From Terrilactibacillus laevilacticus (GTDB taxonomy: Bacteria > Bacillota > Bacilli > Bacillales > Sporolactobacillaceae): a DNA stretch of 64,000 bases. The stretch lies in NCBI RefSeq assembly GCF_006517395.1, contig NZ_VDCY01000001.1:434001-498000 (forward strand), read 5' to 3'. The first letter of the stretch is position 1. The number at the start of each line of letters is the position of its first letter. Of the stretch, positions 1-9,130 are shown piece after piece. The position numbers and the translations under genes were made by a program. Under the pieces are notes generated by a model. The model saw only the letters and a program-made list of their open reading frames with translations, had not been told where the DNA came from and made no database searches.

Positions 1-58
1 TAAGCCTCGAACAGTTCTTGTTAATAAGCAACCAGATGATGATGCGTTAACTCAATAG
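1..58 (+). CDS. spoIIIE: DNA translocase SpoIIIE/FtsK, C-terminal end only (partial)
   Basis: Only the last 18 codons and the TAG stop (56-58) are inside the window. The reading frame through position 2 gives KPRTVLVNKQPDDDALTQ. The KPR-VLV block, probably preceded by Ser because base 1 is T, resembles the tail of SpoIIIE/FtsK just after its gamma (winged-helix) domain. SpoIIIE pumps the chromosome into the forespore. The position fits too, since spoIIIE precedes the ymf region in Bacillus. The call rests on this short tail and on synteny, so it is moderate. Confidence 0.6.
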   Translation, partial: KPRTVLVNKQPDDDALTQ

Positions 59-87
59 TGAGTATTTGATAAAAGTCAATTATTTTC

Positions 88-124
88 AAAAACGACGAAT
101 TTATTATTTTTTTCGTCGTTTTTT
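88..124 (+). terminator. intrinsic terminator after spoIIIE
   Basis: AAAACGACGAA pairs with TTCGTCGTTTT across a short AT-rich loop and runs into a T tract. It separates the translocase from the BMP/nup operon. Confidence 0.8.
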
Positions 125-126
125 AT

Positions 127-160
127 TTATCTTTTTAATTAGATAAGATATAGTAATGTT
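127..160 (+). promoter_or_regulatory. promoter block with palindrome shared by both BMP genes
   Basis: TTATCT and AGATAA form an inverted repeat (127-132/141-146), followed by a TATAGTAAT block that looks like a -10. The same arrangement, with longer arms, lies ahead of the second BMP gene at 5110-5140. Preservation at both copies, where flanking non-coding sequence has diverged, suggests an operator or promoter element. The regulator is unknown; the motif does not look like a PurR, CodY or GlnR site. Confidence 0.45.
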
Positions 161-198
161 GTGTGCTACTTATACTAATTTTAAAGGGAGGACTTTGG

Positions 199-1287
199 GT
201 GCTAAAAAAGAAAATGATGGCACTTGCTACTGTCGTCACGTTAGCAGGAACAATTCTTTCTGCATGTGGAGGGGCGAGCACTTCAGATAATAGTAGTAAA
301 AAAGAAGAAAAGGTTAAGATAGGAATGGTTACAGATTTAGGTGGGGTCAATGACAAATCGTTTAACCAGTCAGCATGGGAAGGATTACAATCATTTTCGA
401 AAAAAAATGATTTAAAAGCAGGAACAAAATCGGATGATGACGTTCGTTATTTGCAATCTACACAAGCAACAGATTATACGCCGAATTTGAATCAATTGAT
501 TCACCAAAACTTTAATCTAGTATTTGGCGTAGGCTACTTAATGGCGAGTGATGTGACGAAGGTTGCACAGCAAAATCCAAAAGCCAATTTAGCCATCATT
601 GATAGTGTTATCGTTGATAAAAGTAATAAACCTTTGAAAAATGTAGCTAGCATTACTTTTAAAGAAGAACAAGGTTCTTTCTTAGTTGGTGTCGTTGCAG
701 GTCTTACAACAAAAACAAATAAAATTGGCTTCGTTGGCGGAATCAATTCGGAATTAATTAAAAAATTCGAAAATGGATTTAAAGCAGGTGTTAAATCTGT
801 AAATCCAAAAGCAGAAATATATTCACAATATGCTGGTGCTTTTGATGCACCTGATAAAGGACAAGCCATTGCGGCTACCATGTATGGAAAAGGTGCTGAT
901 ATTATCTATCAAGCGGCCGGTGCCACAGGTAATGGAGTATTTACTGAAGCAAAATCTGAGAAAAAACACGGTAAAAAAGTATGGGTTATTGGTGTAGACC
1001 GCGATCAATATGAAGAAGGGTTACCGGAAAACGTCACTTTAACTTCTATGGTAAAACGTGTTGATAAAGCTGTAAATGATGTATCACAACAAACGAAAGA
1101 TGGTCACTTTCCTGGTGGACAAATCTTATCGTTTGGCTTAAAGGAAGATGGCGTTGGCATAGCCCCATCAAAACAAAACGTATCAAAAGATATCATTAAT
1201 CAAGTTAATGATTATAAAAAGAAAATCATCAATGGATCCATTAAAGTACCGACTACGGATAAAGAATTTAAAGCATTTAAATCATGA
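199..1287 (+). CDS. nupN: BMP-family nucleoside-binding lipoprotein, copy 1
   Basis: Substrate-binding lipoprotein of a nucleoside (guanosine-type) ABC transporter, anchored outside the membrane. The start is GTG 199, which has GGGAGG upstream and matches the paralogue at 5171; an in-frame codon at 163 has no good ribosome site. A lysine-rich signal peptide ends in LSAC, with the lipidated Cys at residue 23. The mature part carries BMP/PnrA hallmarks: [16 protein letters not shown] near the N-terminus, then the GFVGGI and [11 protein letters not shown] blocks. At 362 residues it has the family's usual length. It is highly similar along its whole length to the gene at 5171, with nupOPQ between them. 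Confidence 0.88.
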   Translation: MLKKKMMALATVVTLAGTILSACGGASTSDNSSKKEEKVKIGMVTDLGGVNDKSFNQSAWEGLQSFSKKNDLKAGTKSDDDVRYLQSTQATDYTPNLNQLIHQNFNLVFGVGYLMASDVTKVAQQNPKANLAIIDSVIVDKSNKPLKNVASITFKEEQGSFLVGVVAGLTTKTNKIGFVGGINSELIKKFENGFKAGVKSVNPKAEIYSQYAGAFDAPDKGQAIAATMYGKGADIIYQAAGATGNGVFTEAKSEKKHGKKVWVIGVDRDQYEEGLPENVTLTSMVKRVDKAVNDVSQQTKDGHFPGGQILSFGLKEDGVGIAPSKQNVSKDIINQVNDYKKKIINGSIKVPTTDKEFKAFKS

Positions 1288-1310
1288 TTCATCATTAAAT
1301 ATGAATTATA

Positions 1311-1347
1311 GATGGACAAGGGTTCATGATACCTTGTCCATCCTTTT
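1311..1347 (+). terminator. attenuating hairpin between BMP copy 1 and nupO
   Basis: GATGGACAAGG pairs perfectly with CCTTGTCCATC (1311-1321/1332-1342), followed by a short CTTTT. The weak T tract suggests a leaky terminator or mRNA-stabilising stem. Such a stem would give more binding protein than ABC subunits. Confidence 0.6.
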
Positions 1348-1474
1348 GACATGGTATCAATTTTGTAACAGTGTTTTAAAAAATATATGTGACAAAAGTA
1401 GGATAAGACGGATACAAGTTGAACCAAAATTTTTATTTTTAAAATATTGATATTACATGACGGGGGAATAGCAT

Positions 1475-2998
1475 ATGTCATTTGTGATAGAAATGAGAAA
1501 CATTAGAAAAGAGTTTCCCGGGGTTGTAGCAAATGATAATATTACCCTACAAGTGGAAAAAGGCGAAATTCATGCTTTATTAGGTGAAAATGGTGCTGGC
1601 AAGTCAACACTTATGAATGTCCTTTTTGGCTTATATCAACCTGATAAAGGTGAAATATATGTTAAGGGAAAGAAAGTCCATATTTCTGACCCCAATGTAG
1701 CGAATGAACTTGGTATAGGTATGGTGCATCAACATTTTATGTTGATTGACAAGTTTACAGTCGCTGAAAATATCATTTTGGGCAGTGAACCGACGAAATA
1801 TGGACAACTGAATCTTAAGGAAGCAGTCAAAGTCGTTCAGCAACTTTCAGATAGATATAACCTTGATGTCAATCCAATGGAAAAAGTTGAAAATATCTCC
1901 GTTGGAATGCAGCAAAGGGTTGAAATCCTTAAAACACTTTATCGTGGATCAGACATTTTGATTTTTGATGAACCAACAGCTGTATTAACGCCTCAAGAAA
2001 TTAAAGAACTCATGAATATTATGAAAACACTTGTACAAGAGGGAAAATCGATTATCTTAATCACACATAAATTGAAAGAAATAATGGAAGTTTGTCATCG
2101 ATGCACCGTTATTCGTCGCGGTAGAAGTATTGATACAGTTCATATATCTGAATCTACGCCTGATTTGCTTGCGACAATGATGGTCGGTCGGAAAGTTGAT
2201 ATTAAAGTCAATGATCAAGCATATGACCCAAAAGAAGTCGTTCTTGATATTAAAGGTCTAACAGTTTCAGACTCACGAAAAGTGTCCATTGTAAATGGTC
2301 TCGATCTAACTGTACATGGTCAAGAAATTGTAGGTATTGCGGGTGTTGATGGTAACGGTCAAACGGAGCTTGTTGAAGCTATTTCCGGACTCAGGAAAAT
2401 AAAAGAAGGAACCATCTCACTTAACGGTCAAGATGTAACCAATAAGCGGACAAGAAAAATAACTGAGGCAGGTTTGGGTTATATTCCAGAAGATCGTCAT
2501 AAACATGGCTTAGTTTTAGACTTCTCTGTTAGAGAAAACATCGTTTTGCAAACCTATTACAAAAACCCTTATTCTAAAGCAGGTATCCTTAATAATAAAA
2601 AAATTACGAAAAAAGCAAAAGAATTAATTAAAGAATATGATGTTCGTACGCCAAGTGAGTTAACCCTAGCAAGATCTCTGTCGGGTGGAAATCAACAAAA
2701 AGCGATTATTGCACGTGAAATTGATCGGAGTCCAAAAATGCTCATTGCAGCACAACCGACAAGAGGGCTAGATGTGGGTGCAATTGAATTTATTCACGGG
2801 AAACTCTTAGAAGAAAGAAATAAAGGGAAAGCTGTTTTACTTGTTTCATATGAATTAGATGAAATTTTGAATCTAAGTGATCGAATCGCTGTTATATATG
2901 AAGGAAAAATTATCGACATTGTCAATCCTAAAGAGACTAATGAAAATGAGCTAGGATTATTAATGGCAGGACAAAGGAAGGCGGTTAAAGAGGGATGA
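1475..2998 (+). CDS. nupO: nucleoside ABC transporter ATP-binding protein
   Basis: Double ATPase subunit (507 aa) that powers nucleoside import together with NupP and NupQ. The first half has Walker A GENGAGKST (37-45), an ISVGMQQR signature and Walker B LIFDEPTA. The second half has the altered P-loop GVDGNGQTE, signature LSGGNQQK and AAQPTRGLD. This is the usual layout of sugar/nucleoside-type tandem ATPases with one degenerate site. A GGGGG ribosome site precedes ATG 1475. The end overlaps nupP by ATGA. Confidence 0.9.
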   Translation: MSFVIEMRNIRKEFPGVVANDNITLQVEKGEIHALLGENGAGKSTLMNVLFGLYQPDKGEIYVKGKKVHISDPNVANELGIGMVHQHFMLIDKFTVAENIILGSEPTKYGQLNLKEAVKVVQQLSDRYNLDVNPMEKVENISVGMQQRVEILKTLYRGSDILIFDEPTAVLTPQEIKELMNIMKTLVQEGKSIILITHKLKEIMEVCHRCTVIRRGRSIDTVHISESTPDLLATMMVGRKVDIKVNDQAYDPKEVVLDIKGLTVSDSRKVSIVNGLDLTVHGQEIVGIAGVDGNGQTELVEAISGLRKIKEGTISLNGQDVTNKRTRKITEAGLGYIPEDRHKHGLVLDFSVRENIVLQTYYKNPYSKAGILNNKKITKKAKELIKEYDVRTPSELTLARSLSGGNQQKAIIAREIDRSPKMLIAAQPTRGLDVGAIEFIHGKLLEERNKGKAVLLVSYELDEILNLSDRIAVIYEGKIIDIVNPKETNENELGLLMAGQRKAVKEG

Positions 2999-4056
2999 CA
3001 AAAATATTAAAAAATGTTCATTGGTTTAATATTATTGTGCCAATCATCGCCGTAATACTAGGGTTGTTGGTTGGAGCCATTATTATGCTCCTAACAGGGT
3101 ACAACCCGATACTCGCCTATCAATCCATATTAGAATCTGTATTTTTACAGCCTTATTATACTGGTGAAACAATACGAGCGATTATACCTCTTATTCTAAC
3201 GGGACTAGCTGTCGCTTTTGCTTTTCGCACGGGGTTATTCAATATTGGGGTTGAAGGCCAGCTGCTTGTAGGCTGGTTTGCTGCTGTGGCCGTAAGTTTA
3301 ATGTTTTCAGGACTTCCTAAACTCATCTTACTTCCATTAGCCATCATAGTCTCAGCTCTTGCAGGAGGACTATGGGGATTTATACCAGGTCTATTAAAAG
3401 CACGATTAAAGGTTCACGAAGTGATCATTACAATTATGATGAACTATATTGCTCTCTACACAACAAATTATCTTATTAAACACTTTTTATATGCTGAAGG
3501 AGAAAAAACACCTAATATTCCTGAGGCTGCTTCACTTGCTTCAACGTTTTTATCTAATCTGACTCAAGGGTCAAGACTACACTGGGGAATTATCGTTGCT
3601 CTTCTAGCTGCGTTAATTGTATGGTTTTTGTTATGGAGAACAACAAAAGGGTACGAGTTACGTGCGGTCGGGTATAATCCACATGCTTCTCGATATGCTG
3701 GTATGAATGTCAAAAATAATATTGTTCTTTCTATGGTCATCTCCGGTGCACTTGCGGGTGTTGCAGGCTCTATGGAAGGTCTTGGTACGTATCAATACAT
3801 GATGATTAATTCTACATTCATAGGTATCGGGTTTAATGGCATCGCTGTAGCCTTATTAGGTATGAATACATCGATTGGTGTGATTATAGGAGCTGCTTTG
3901 TTTGCTATACTGCAAACGGGGTCAATCACGATGCAATCAACAGCTGGTGTACCAACAGAAATAGTCTCTATTATTATTGCGGTAATAATTTTCTTTATTG
4001 GTTCAAGTTATATTATACGTTGGTGCTTATTGCGTGTAACGAAAGGAGGAAAATAA
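2995..4056 (+). CDS. nupP: nucleoside ABC transporter permease
   Basis: Polytopic membrane permease (353 aa) of the BPD_transp_2 family, with about eight to ten hydrophobic segments and the NIGVEGQLLVG and GALAGVAGSMEGLG blocks seen in nucleoside and branched-chain permeases. It starts within the last codons of nupO (ATGA overlap, 2995) and its stop directly abuts the start of nupQ, so the three are translationally coupled. Together they form the heterodimeric channel. Confidence 0.88.
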   Translation: MTKILKNVHWFNIIVPIIAVILGLLVGAIIMLLTGYNPILAYQSILESVFLQPYYTGETIRAIIPLILTGLAVAFAFRTGLFNIGVEGQLLVGWFAAVAVSLMFSGLPKLILLPLAIIVSALAGGLWGFIPGLLKARLKVHEVIITIMMNYIALYTTNYLIKHFLYAEGEKTPNIPEAASLASTFLSNLTQGSRLHWGIIVALLAALIVWFLLWRTTKGYELRAVGYNPHASRYAGMNVKNNIVLSMVISGALAGVAGSMEGLGTYQYMMINSTFIGIGFNGIAVALLGMNTSIGVIIGAALFAILQTGSITMQSTAGVPTEIVSIIIAVIIFFIGSSYIIRWCLLRVTKGGK

Positions 4057-5022
4057 ATGGACTTCATGCAAATTTTGGCCATTGTTATTCCTTCAGCCAT
4101 TTTGACCGCAACACCTTTAATTTTCACAGCCTTAGGAGGTGTTTTATGTGAAAGATCAGGTGTTGTTAATATTGGTTTAGAAGGGTTAATGGTCGTTGGT
4201 GCATTTAGCGCCGCCATTTTCACGTATTTCTTTGAACAGCATGGACTTGGAGCTGCATCACCATGGCTTGCGCTTTTAATCGCTGGTCTCTTAGGTGGCG
4301 TTTTTTCGATCATTCACGCCATTGCCTCTATTTCATTTCGAGCAGAGCAAGTAGTCAGTGGGGTAGCCATTAACTTTTTAGCTCAAGGCTTGTGTTTATT
4401 CATGGTAAAATTACTATTTGATGGGAAAGGTCAAACGCCTTACATTGCTCATCGAATTGACAAAATAGATATTCCATTATTACATGATATACCGATCATT
4501 GGTCCATTATTGTTTTCAAATGTCACTTATATTTCTTATATTGCGGTTATCATTTCATTTTTTGTATGGTATGTCATCTATAAAACGCCTTTTGGTTTGC
4601 GACTACGTTCAGTGGGAGAACATCCTCAGGCCGCTGATACACTAGGGATTAACGTGACTAAAACACGTTACATTGCGGTTATCCTTAGTGGAGTATTTGG
4701 TGGCCTAGGTGGCGGTGTTTATTTGGTCACGATTGCCTCAAATTACAGTGTGTCTACCATTGCTGGTCAAGGTTTTTTAGCGATTGCTGCTATGATTTTT
4801 GGAAAATGGCATCCAGTAGGTGCTATGGGAGCGGCCTTGTTCTTTGGACTTGCTCAATCATTAAGTATTACAGGTCAACAAGTTCCCGTGTTAAATCATT
4901 TACCAGATGTCTTCTTGTTAATCGCACCTTATGTCATTACAATTTTGGCTCTTGCAGGATTTGTAGGACGAGCAGATGCTCCTAAAGCAAGTGGAATTCC
5001 TTATATTAAGGGAAAACGTTGA
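4057..5022 (+). CDS. nupQ: nucleoside ABC transporter permease
   Basis: Second permease of the pair (321 aa), same family as NupP, with GVVNIGLEGLMVVGA near the N-terminus and GVFGGLGGG in the middle. The ribosome site AAAGGAGG lies inside the end of nupP and ATG 4057 follows the nupP stop without a gap. It is followed after 148 bases by the second BMP gene, which has its own promoter-like block. Confidence 0.88.
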   Translation: MDFMQILAIVIPSAILTATPLIFTALGGVLCERSGVVNIGLEGLMVVGAFSAAIFTYFFEQHGLGAASPWLALLIAGLLGGVFSIIHAIASISFRAEQVVSGVAINFLAQGLCLFMVKLLFDGKGQTPYIAHRIDKIDIPLLHDIPIIGPLLFSNVTYISYIAVIISFFVWYVIYKTPFGLRLRSVGEHPQAADTLGINVTKTRYIAVILSGVFGGLGGGVYLVTIASNYSVSTIAGQGFLAIAAMIFGKWHPVGAMGAALFFGLAQSLSITGQQVPVLNHLPDVFLLIAPYVITILALAGFVGRADAPKASGIPYIKGKR

Positions 5023-5109
5023 TGTGCATATTCCGCGTTTAGGAGGAAAGAATATTCAATATAAAATGGGAAATAAACAAATAAAGTCTATTTTTTCGAC
5101 AATTAATAT

Positions 5110-5140
5110 TTATCTTTGACAAAAGATAAGCTATAGTAAT
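5110..5140 (+). promoter_or_regulatory. promoter block with 8-bp-arm palindrome before BMP copy 2
   Basis: TTATCTTT-GACA-AAAGATAA (5110-5129) is a perfect 8+8 inverted repeat, followed by CTATAGTAAT. It is the counterpart of the element at 127-160. A TTGACA lies inside the palindrome but 11 bases from TATAGT, so it is unlikely to be a normal -35 for it. This points to operator function. Confidence 0.5.
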
Positions 5141-5170
5141 TATTGAGTTTAAAAATTAGGGGGTATAGAC

Positions 5171-6265
5171 GTGCTAAAGAAAAAATTGTTAGCTTTAGCA
5201 GCCGTGATTACAATCTCTGGAACGGTTCTTTCTGCATGTGGAGGAGCTAGTTCAGACAATGGCGGCAAAAAAAATGAAAGTAAATTTAAAGTAGGAATGG
5301 TAACAGATACGGGTGGTGTTGATGATAAGTCATTTAACCAATCCGCATGGGAAGGTTTAACTACTTTTGCTAAAGATAATAAATTATCTGCTGGCAAAGC
5401 AAACTCTGAAGTTCGTTATTTACAATCAAATCAAGCATCTGATCACATTCCTAACCTTAACCAACTTGTACATCAAAACTTTAATTTAGTTTTTGCAACA
5501 GGTTTCACGATGGTTGAGGATATTTCAAAGGTGTCTTCTCAAAATCCAAAATCACAATTAGCCATTATTGATAGTGTTGTTACTGGGAAAGATAAAAAAC
5601 CTCTAAAAAATGTTGCGAATATTACCTTTAAAGAACAACAAGGTTCTTTCCTCGTTGGTGTTGTTGCTGGATTATCAACAAAAACAAATAAAATTGGATT
5701 TGTTGGTGGAATAAACTCTGCACTTATTAAAAAGTTTGAAAACGGATTTAAAGCAGGGGTTAAAACTGTTAATCCTAAAGCAGAAATCTATGCACAGTAT
5801 GCTGGCGCTTTCGATGCTCCAGATAAAGGTCAAACAATAGCTTCAACATTATATGGTAAAGGCGCAGATATTATTTATCAATCAGCTGGAGCAACAGGTA
5901 ATGGTGTCTTTACAGAAGCCAAAACAGAGAAAAAAGATGGTAAGAAAGTTTGGGTTATCGGTGTAGATAGAGACCAATATGATCAAGGGTTACCTGAAGA
6001 TGTTACATTAACATCAATGGTTAAACGTGTAGACAAAGCTGTTTATGATGTATCTAAAAGAACGAAAAATGGAGATTTTCCAGGTGGCGAAATCCTTGAA
6101 TATGGTCTTAAAGAAAACGGTGTAGGTATTGCACCTTCAACTCAACATGTGTCAAAGGATATCCTTAATAAAGTCAATGATTATAAACAAAAAATTATTG
6201 ATGGATCGATTACTGTACCATCGACCGATAAAGAATATAAAGCGTTCCTTTCAACTCTAAAATAA
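5171..6265 (+). CDS. BMP-family nucleoside-binding lipoprotein, copy 2
   Basis: Second BMP/PnrA-type lipoprotein (364 aa), clearly a tandem-type paralogue of the gene at 199. It has the same GTG start, the same lipobox LSAC with Cys23, and the same core blocks. The copies differ mainly by conservative changes spread over the length and in the charged stretch after the lipobox. It could widen or alter substrate range for the NupOPQ channel, or simply raise dosage. Its own upstream palindrome and a strong terminator mean it can be expressed independently. Confidence 0.87.
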   Translation: MLKKKLLALAAVITISGTVLSACGGASSDNGGKKNESKFKVGMVTDTGGVDDKSFNQSAWEGLTTFAKDNKLSAGKANSEVRYLQSNQASDHIPNLNQLVHQNFNLVFATGFTMVEDISKVSSQNPKSQLAIIDSVVTGKDKKPLKNVANITFKEQQGSFLVGVVAGLSTKTNKIGFVGGINSALIKKFENGFKAGVKTVNPKAEIYAQYAGAFDAPDKGQTIASTLYGKGADIIYQSAGATGNGVFTEAKTEKKDGKKVWVIGVDRDQYDQGLPEDVTLTSMVKRVDKAVYDVSKRTKNGDFPGGEILEYGLKENGVGIAPSTQHVSKDILNKVNDYKQKIIDGSITVPSTDKEYKAFLSTLK

Positions 6266-6276
6266 TTCAGATTTCT

Positions 6277-6308
6277 AAAATCCCTACATCATCAAGTAGG
6301 GATTTTTT
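6277..6308 (+). terminator. intrinsic terminator of the nup cluster
   Basis: AAATCCCTAC pairs with GTAGGGATTT around an 8-base loop, ending in seven T. Confidence 0.9.
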
Positions 6309-6503
6309 TCTTTTTAGAAGATTTCATCAGAAGCCAACTAAAAATCAAATGTTTCCCTATTTCTCATGTTCGAAAATGAAAAGGACATCATAATACCATT
6401 CGTTTTAGAATACATTTTTGAAGAGTCATATGAGTATACTTCTGGTTATGTATAAGCCTATTAGGGTAGAATAACAAATAGAGAAGTGTGAAGGAGTGAG
6501 AAA

Positions 6504-7790
6504 ATGACTTATATTCAGGAAAAAGTGACGTCAATAGGTGGATTAACAAGCCATCTCGTTCAAACAGATAAATTTAAAACCAATACGTTATTGTTACAAT
6601 TTAGGGCACCACTTGAAGAAGCAACCGTAACAAAACGCGCATTACTGAGTTATGTGTTAAAAAGTGCAACAGCAAAATCTCCAACATCACAGGAACTCCA
6701 AAGTCGGCTAGATTATTTATATGGGGCAACTTTATCATCATCTCTTTCTAAAAAAGGTGAGCAACATATTATATCTTTTGTCATGACCATCGCAAATGAA
6801 CGGTTCCTATCTAATGAGCAGGAACTCCTAAAACAAGCTCTTTCGCTACTAGGGGAATTAGTCTTTGATCCTCTCGTCGACGAACATGCTTTTGATAGTA
6901 AAACCGTCGGTAAAGAAAAGAGAGCCCTAAAAGCCAGAATTCAATCTATTTATGATGATAAAATGCGTTATGCCAGTCAACGGTTGATTGATGAGATGTG
7001 TGAAAATGAACCTTTTCACCTTCATACATATGGTTATGAAAATGATTTGGATTCTTTAACTCCAGTTGATTTATTTGAATACTATATAAAAATGATTAAT
7101 GAAGATGCGGTTGACTTATTTATGATTGGACAAATCGATGAAGAAAAAATTATTCCTGAATTGGAACGTATCTTTCCATTTACAAAAAGAGTGGAAAAGC
7201 TAGAGGGGATTCAAAATCAGGAAACCACCTTTCCAAATCAAGAACGCGTCATAAAAGAAAGTCAACCTATTGAACAAGGGAAATTAAATTTAGGTTTTCG
7301 AACGAACGTACGACTTGGCGATCCACTATATTATGCATCTCAAGTTTTTAATGGTTTGTTCGGTGCTTTTCCTCATTCAAAATTATTCATGAACGTGAGA
7401 GAAAAAAATAGTCTTGCGTATTATTGCTCATCAAGCTATGAGAGCTTCAAAGGATTTATCATTGTCATGAGTGGCATCGAATTTTCTAATTATGAAAAAG
7501 CTCGAACGATCATTATTGATCAGTTATCTGACATTCAAAATGGGGCATTTTCGGACCACGAAATGTCATTGACAAAAGCGCTGCTCAAAAATTCAATTTT
7601 AGAATCACTAGACAATCCATTTTCTATTGCGGATATCTTGTATCAACAGGTTGCTTCAGGAGTTAAATTTACAATTGAAGAATTTATTGATGGTATAGAG
7701 AATGTCACAACAAAAGAGATTGTTGAAGTTGCCAATCAAACGAAATTAGATACCACATATTTTTTACAAGGTGCGGTGAAAACAAATTGA
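6504..7790 (+). CDS. ymfF: EF-P 5-aminopentanol modification-associated protein YmfF (inactive M16 homologue)
   Basis: M16 (insulinase-like) protein of 428 aa that lacks the HxxEH zinc motif: the place where it would sit reads LLSYVLKSATAKSPTS. It therefore probably acts as the non-catalytic partner of YmfH, like the paired subunits of mitochondrial processing peptidase. In B. subtilis the ymfF-ymfH-ymfI genes are needed for the 5-aminopentanol modification of elongation factor P. Ribosome site AAGGAGTG precedes ATG 6504. It overlaps ymfH by four bases. Confidence 0.85.
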   Translation: MTYIQEKVTSIGGLTSHLVQTDKFKTNTLLLQFRAPLEEATVTKRALLSYVLKSATAKSPTSQELQSRLDYLYGATLSSSLSKKGEQHIISFVMTIANERFLSNEQELLKQALSLLGELVFDPLVDEHAFDSKTVGKEKRALKARIQSIYDDKMRYASQRLIDEMCENEPFHLHTYGYENDLDSLTPVDLFEYYIKMINEDAVDLFMIGQIDEEKIIPELERIFPFTKRVEKLEGIQNQETTFPNQERVIKESQPIEQGKLNLGFRTNVRLGDPLYYASQVFNGLFGAFPHSKLFMNVREKNSLAYYCSSSYESFKGFIIVMSGIEFSNYEKARTIIIDQLSDIQNGAFSDHEMSLTKALLKNSILESLDNPFSIADILYQQVASGVKFTIEEFIDGIENVTTKEIVEVANQTKLDTTYFLQGAVKTN

Positions 7791-9070
7791 AAAAACAATA
7801 TTTTTCTCAATTAGATGAAACCATTTTTTTTCATACACTAGACAATGGGTTGAAAGTCTACATGTTGCCGAAACAAAGTAACAAAACATTTGCCACATTT
7901 ACAACACAATATGGTTCAATTGATAATACGTTTAAACCACTCAATCAAGAACAAGTGGTTACTGTACCAGATGGGATTGCTCATTTTCTAGAACACAAGA
8001 TGTTTGAAAAACCTGATGGCACAGACGTTTTTCATGATTTTGGCGAGCAAGGGGCTTCTGCAAATGCGTTTACCTCTTTTAATCGTACGGCATACCTTTT
8101 TTCAAGCACGTCAAATGTTGATAAGAATTTAAACACACTTATTGATTTTGTTCAAACACCAGCATGGACAGATGAAAGTGTAGAAAAAGAAAAGGGGATT
8201 ATTGGGCAAGAGATTAGAATGTATGATGATAATCCAGATTGGCGCTTGTTTTTTGGGCTGATAGAAAATATGTACCATCATCATCCAATAAAAATTGACA
8301 TCGCTGGTACCGTTGAATCTATCAGTCATATCACAAAGGATTTGCTTCTCGATTGTTATCACACATTCTACCATCCAAGTAATATGATTTTGTTTGTCAC
8401 CGGTCCGATCGATCCAGAGCATATTATTCATCTTGTTGAGGATAACCAAGGGAAAAAGGACTACACGAATAAAAAGGCGATTGAACACGTGTTTCCGGAT
8501 GAACCTCGTCGTGTTGCTAAAAGTGAATCCATTTTACACATGGCCGTGCAGACACCAAAATGTCTGATTGGTTTTAAAGAACCTAAACCCTACCGGTCTG
8601 GAAAAGAATTGATGAAACATGAGATCGCTGTTAATTTATTACTTGAACTCATGTTTGGAAGAGGGACTGAACGATACAGAACGTTGATTGATGACGGATT
8701 AATTGATGAGAGTTTTTCTTTTGAATATACAGAGGAATATGGGTTTGGCTTTTCAGCTATTGGAGGAAATACAGAGCAACCAGAGCAGTTGAAACAAAAA
8801 CTGAGAGAAATGGTTATAAACTTTAAAAATGAAACGATTGATACAAAGTCCTTTGATAATGCAAGGCGTAAAAGAATGGGAAGTATTTTGAGATCATTGA
8901 ATTCATTGGATTATATCGCAAATCAATTTACCCGATACAAATTTAATCAAATGGACCTTTTTGAGTTAATACCTGAACTAGAAAAATTAACCATCGAAGA
9001 TTTAAAGCAAACTCTACATGAACATTTTTCTGAAGAGGGCTTTACGTCTTGTACAGTATTAAAAAAATAG
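7787..9070 (+). CDS. ymfH: M16 zinc peptidase YmfH, EF-P modification-associated
   Basis: Catalytically competent M16 peptidase (427 aa). HFLEH at residues 66-70 gives the two His ligands and catalytic Glu. A downstream EKEKGIIGQEIRMYDDNP stretch gives the distal Glu ligand. It starts at TTG 7787 inside the end of ymfF (TTGA overlap), implying translational coupling and a YmfF-YmfH heterodimer. It belongs with ymfI in the EF-P modification pathway. Confidence 0.86.
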   Translation: MKKQYFSQLDETIFFHTLDNGLKVYMLPKQSNKTFATFTTQYGSIDNTFKPLNQEQVVTVPDGIAHFLEHKMFEKPDGTDVFHDFGEQGASANAFTSFNRTAYLFSSTSNVDKNLNTLIDFVQTPAWTDESVEKEKGIIGQEIRMYDDNPDWRLFFGLIENMYHHHPIKIDIAGTVESISHITKDLLLDCYHTFYHPSNMILFVTGPIDPEHIIHLVEDNQGKKDYTNKKAIEHVFPDEPRRVAKSESILHMAVQTPKCLIGFKEPKPYRSGKELMKHEIAVNLLLELMFGRGTERYRTLIDDGLIDESFSFEYTEEYGFGFSAIGGNTEQPEQLKQKLREMVINFKNETIDTKSFDNARRKRMGSILRSLNSLDYIANQFTRYKFNQMDLFELIPELEKLTIEDLKQTLHEHFSEEGFTSCTVLKK

Positions 9071-9130
9071 ACTTCGTTAATCAATCAATATGGATTTTTA
9101 ACATAACCAAAAGATAAAAAGGTGACTGTG

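Noticed and set aside
534-881. 115-codon minus-strand frame inside the first BMP gene
   Set aside because: Antisense shadow; a similar antisense frame appears in the second BMP copy because of sequence similarity.
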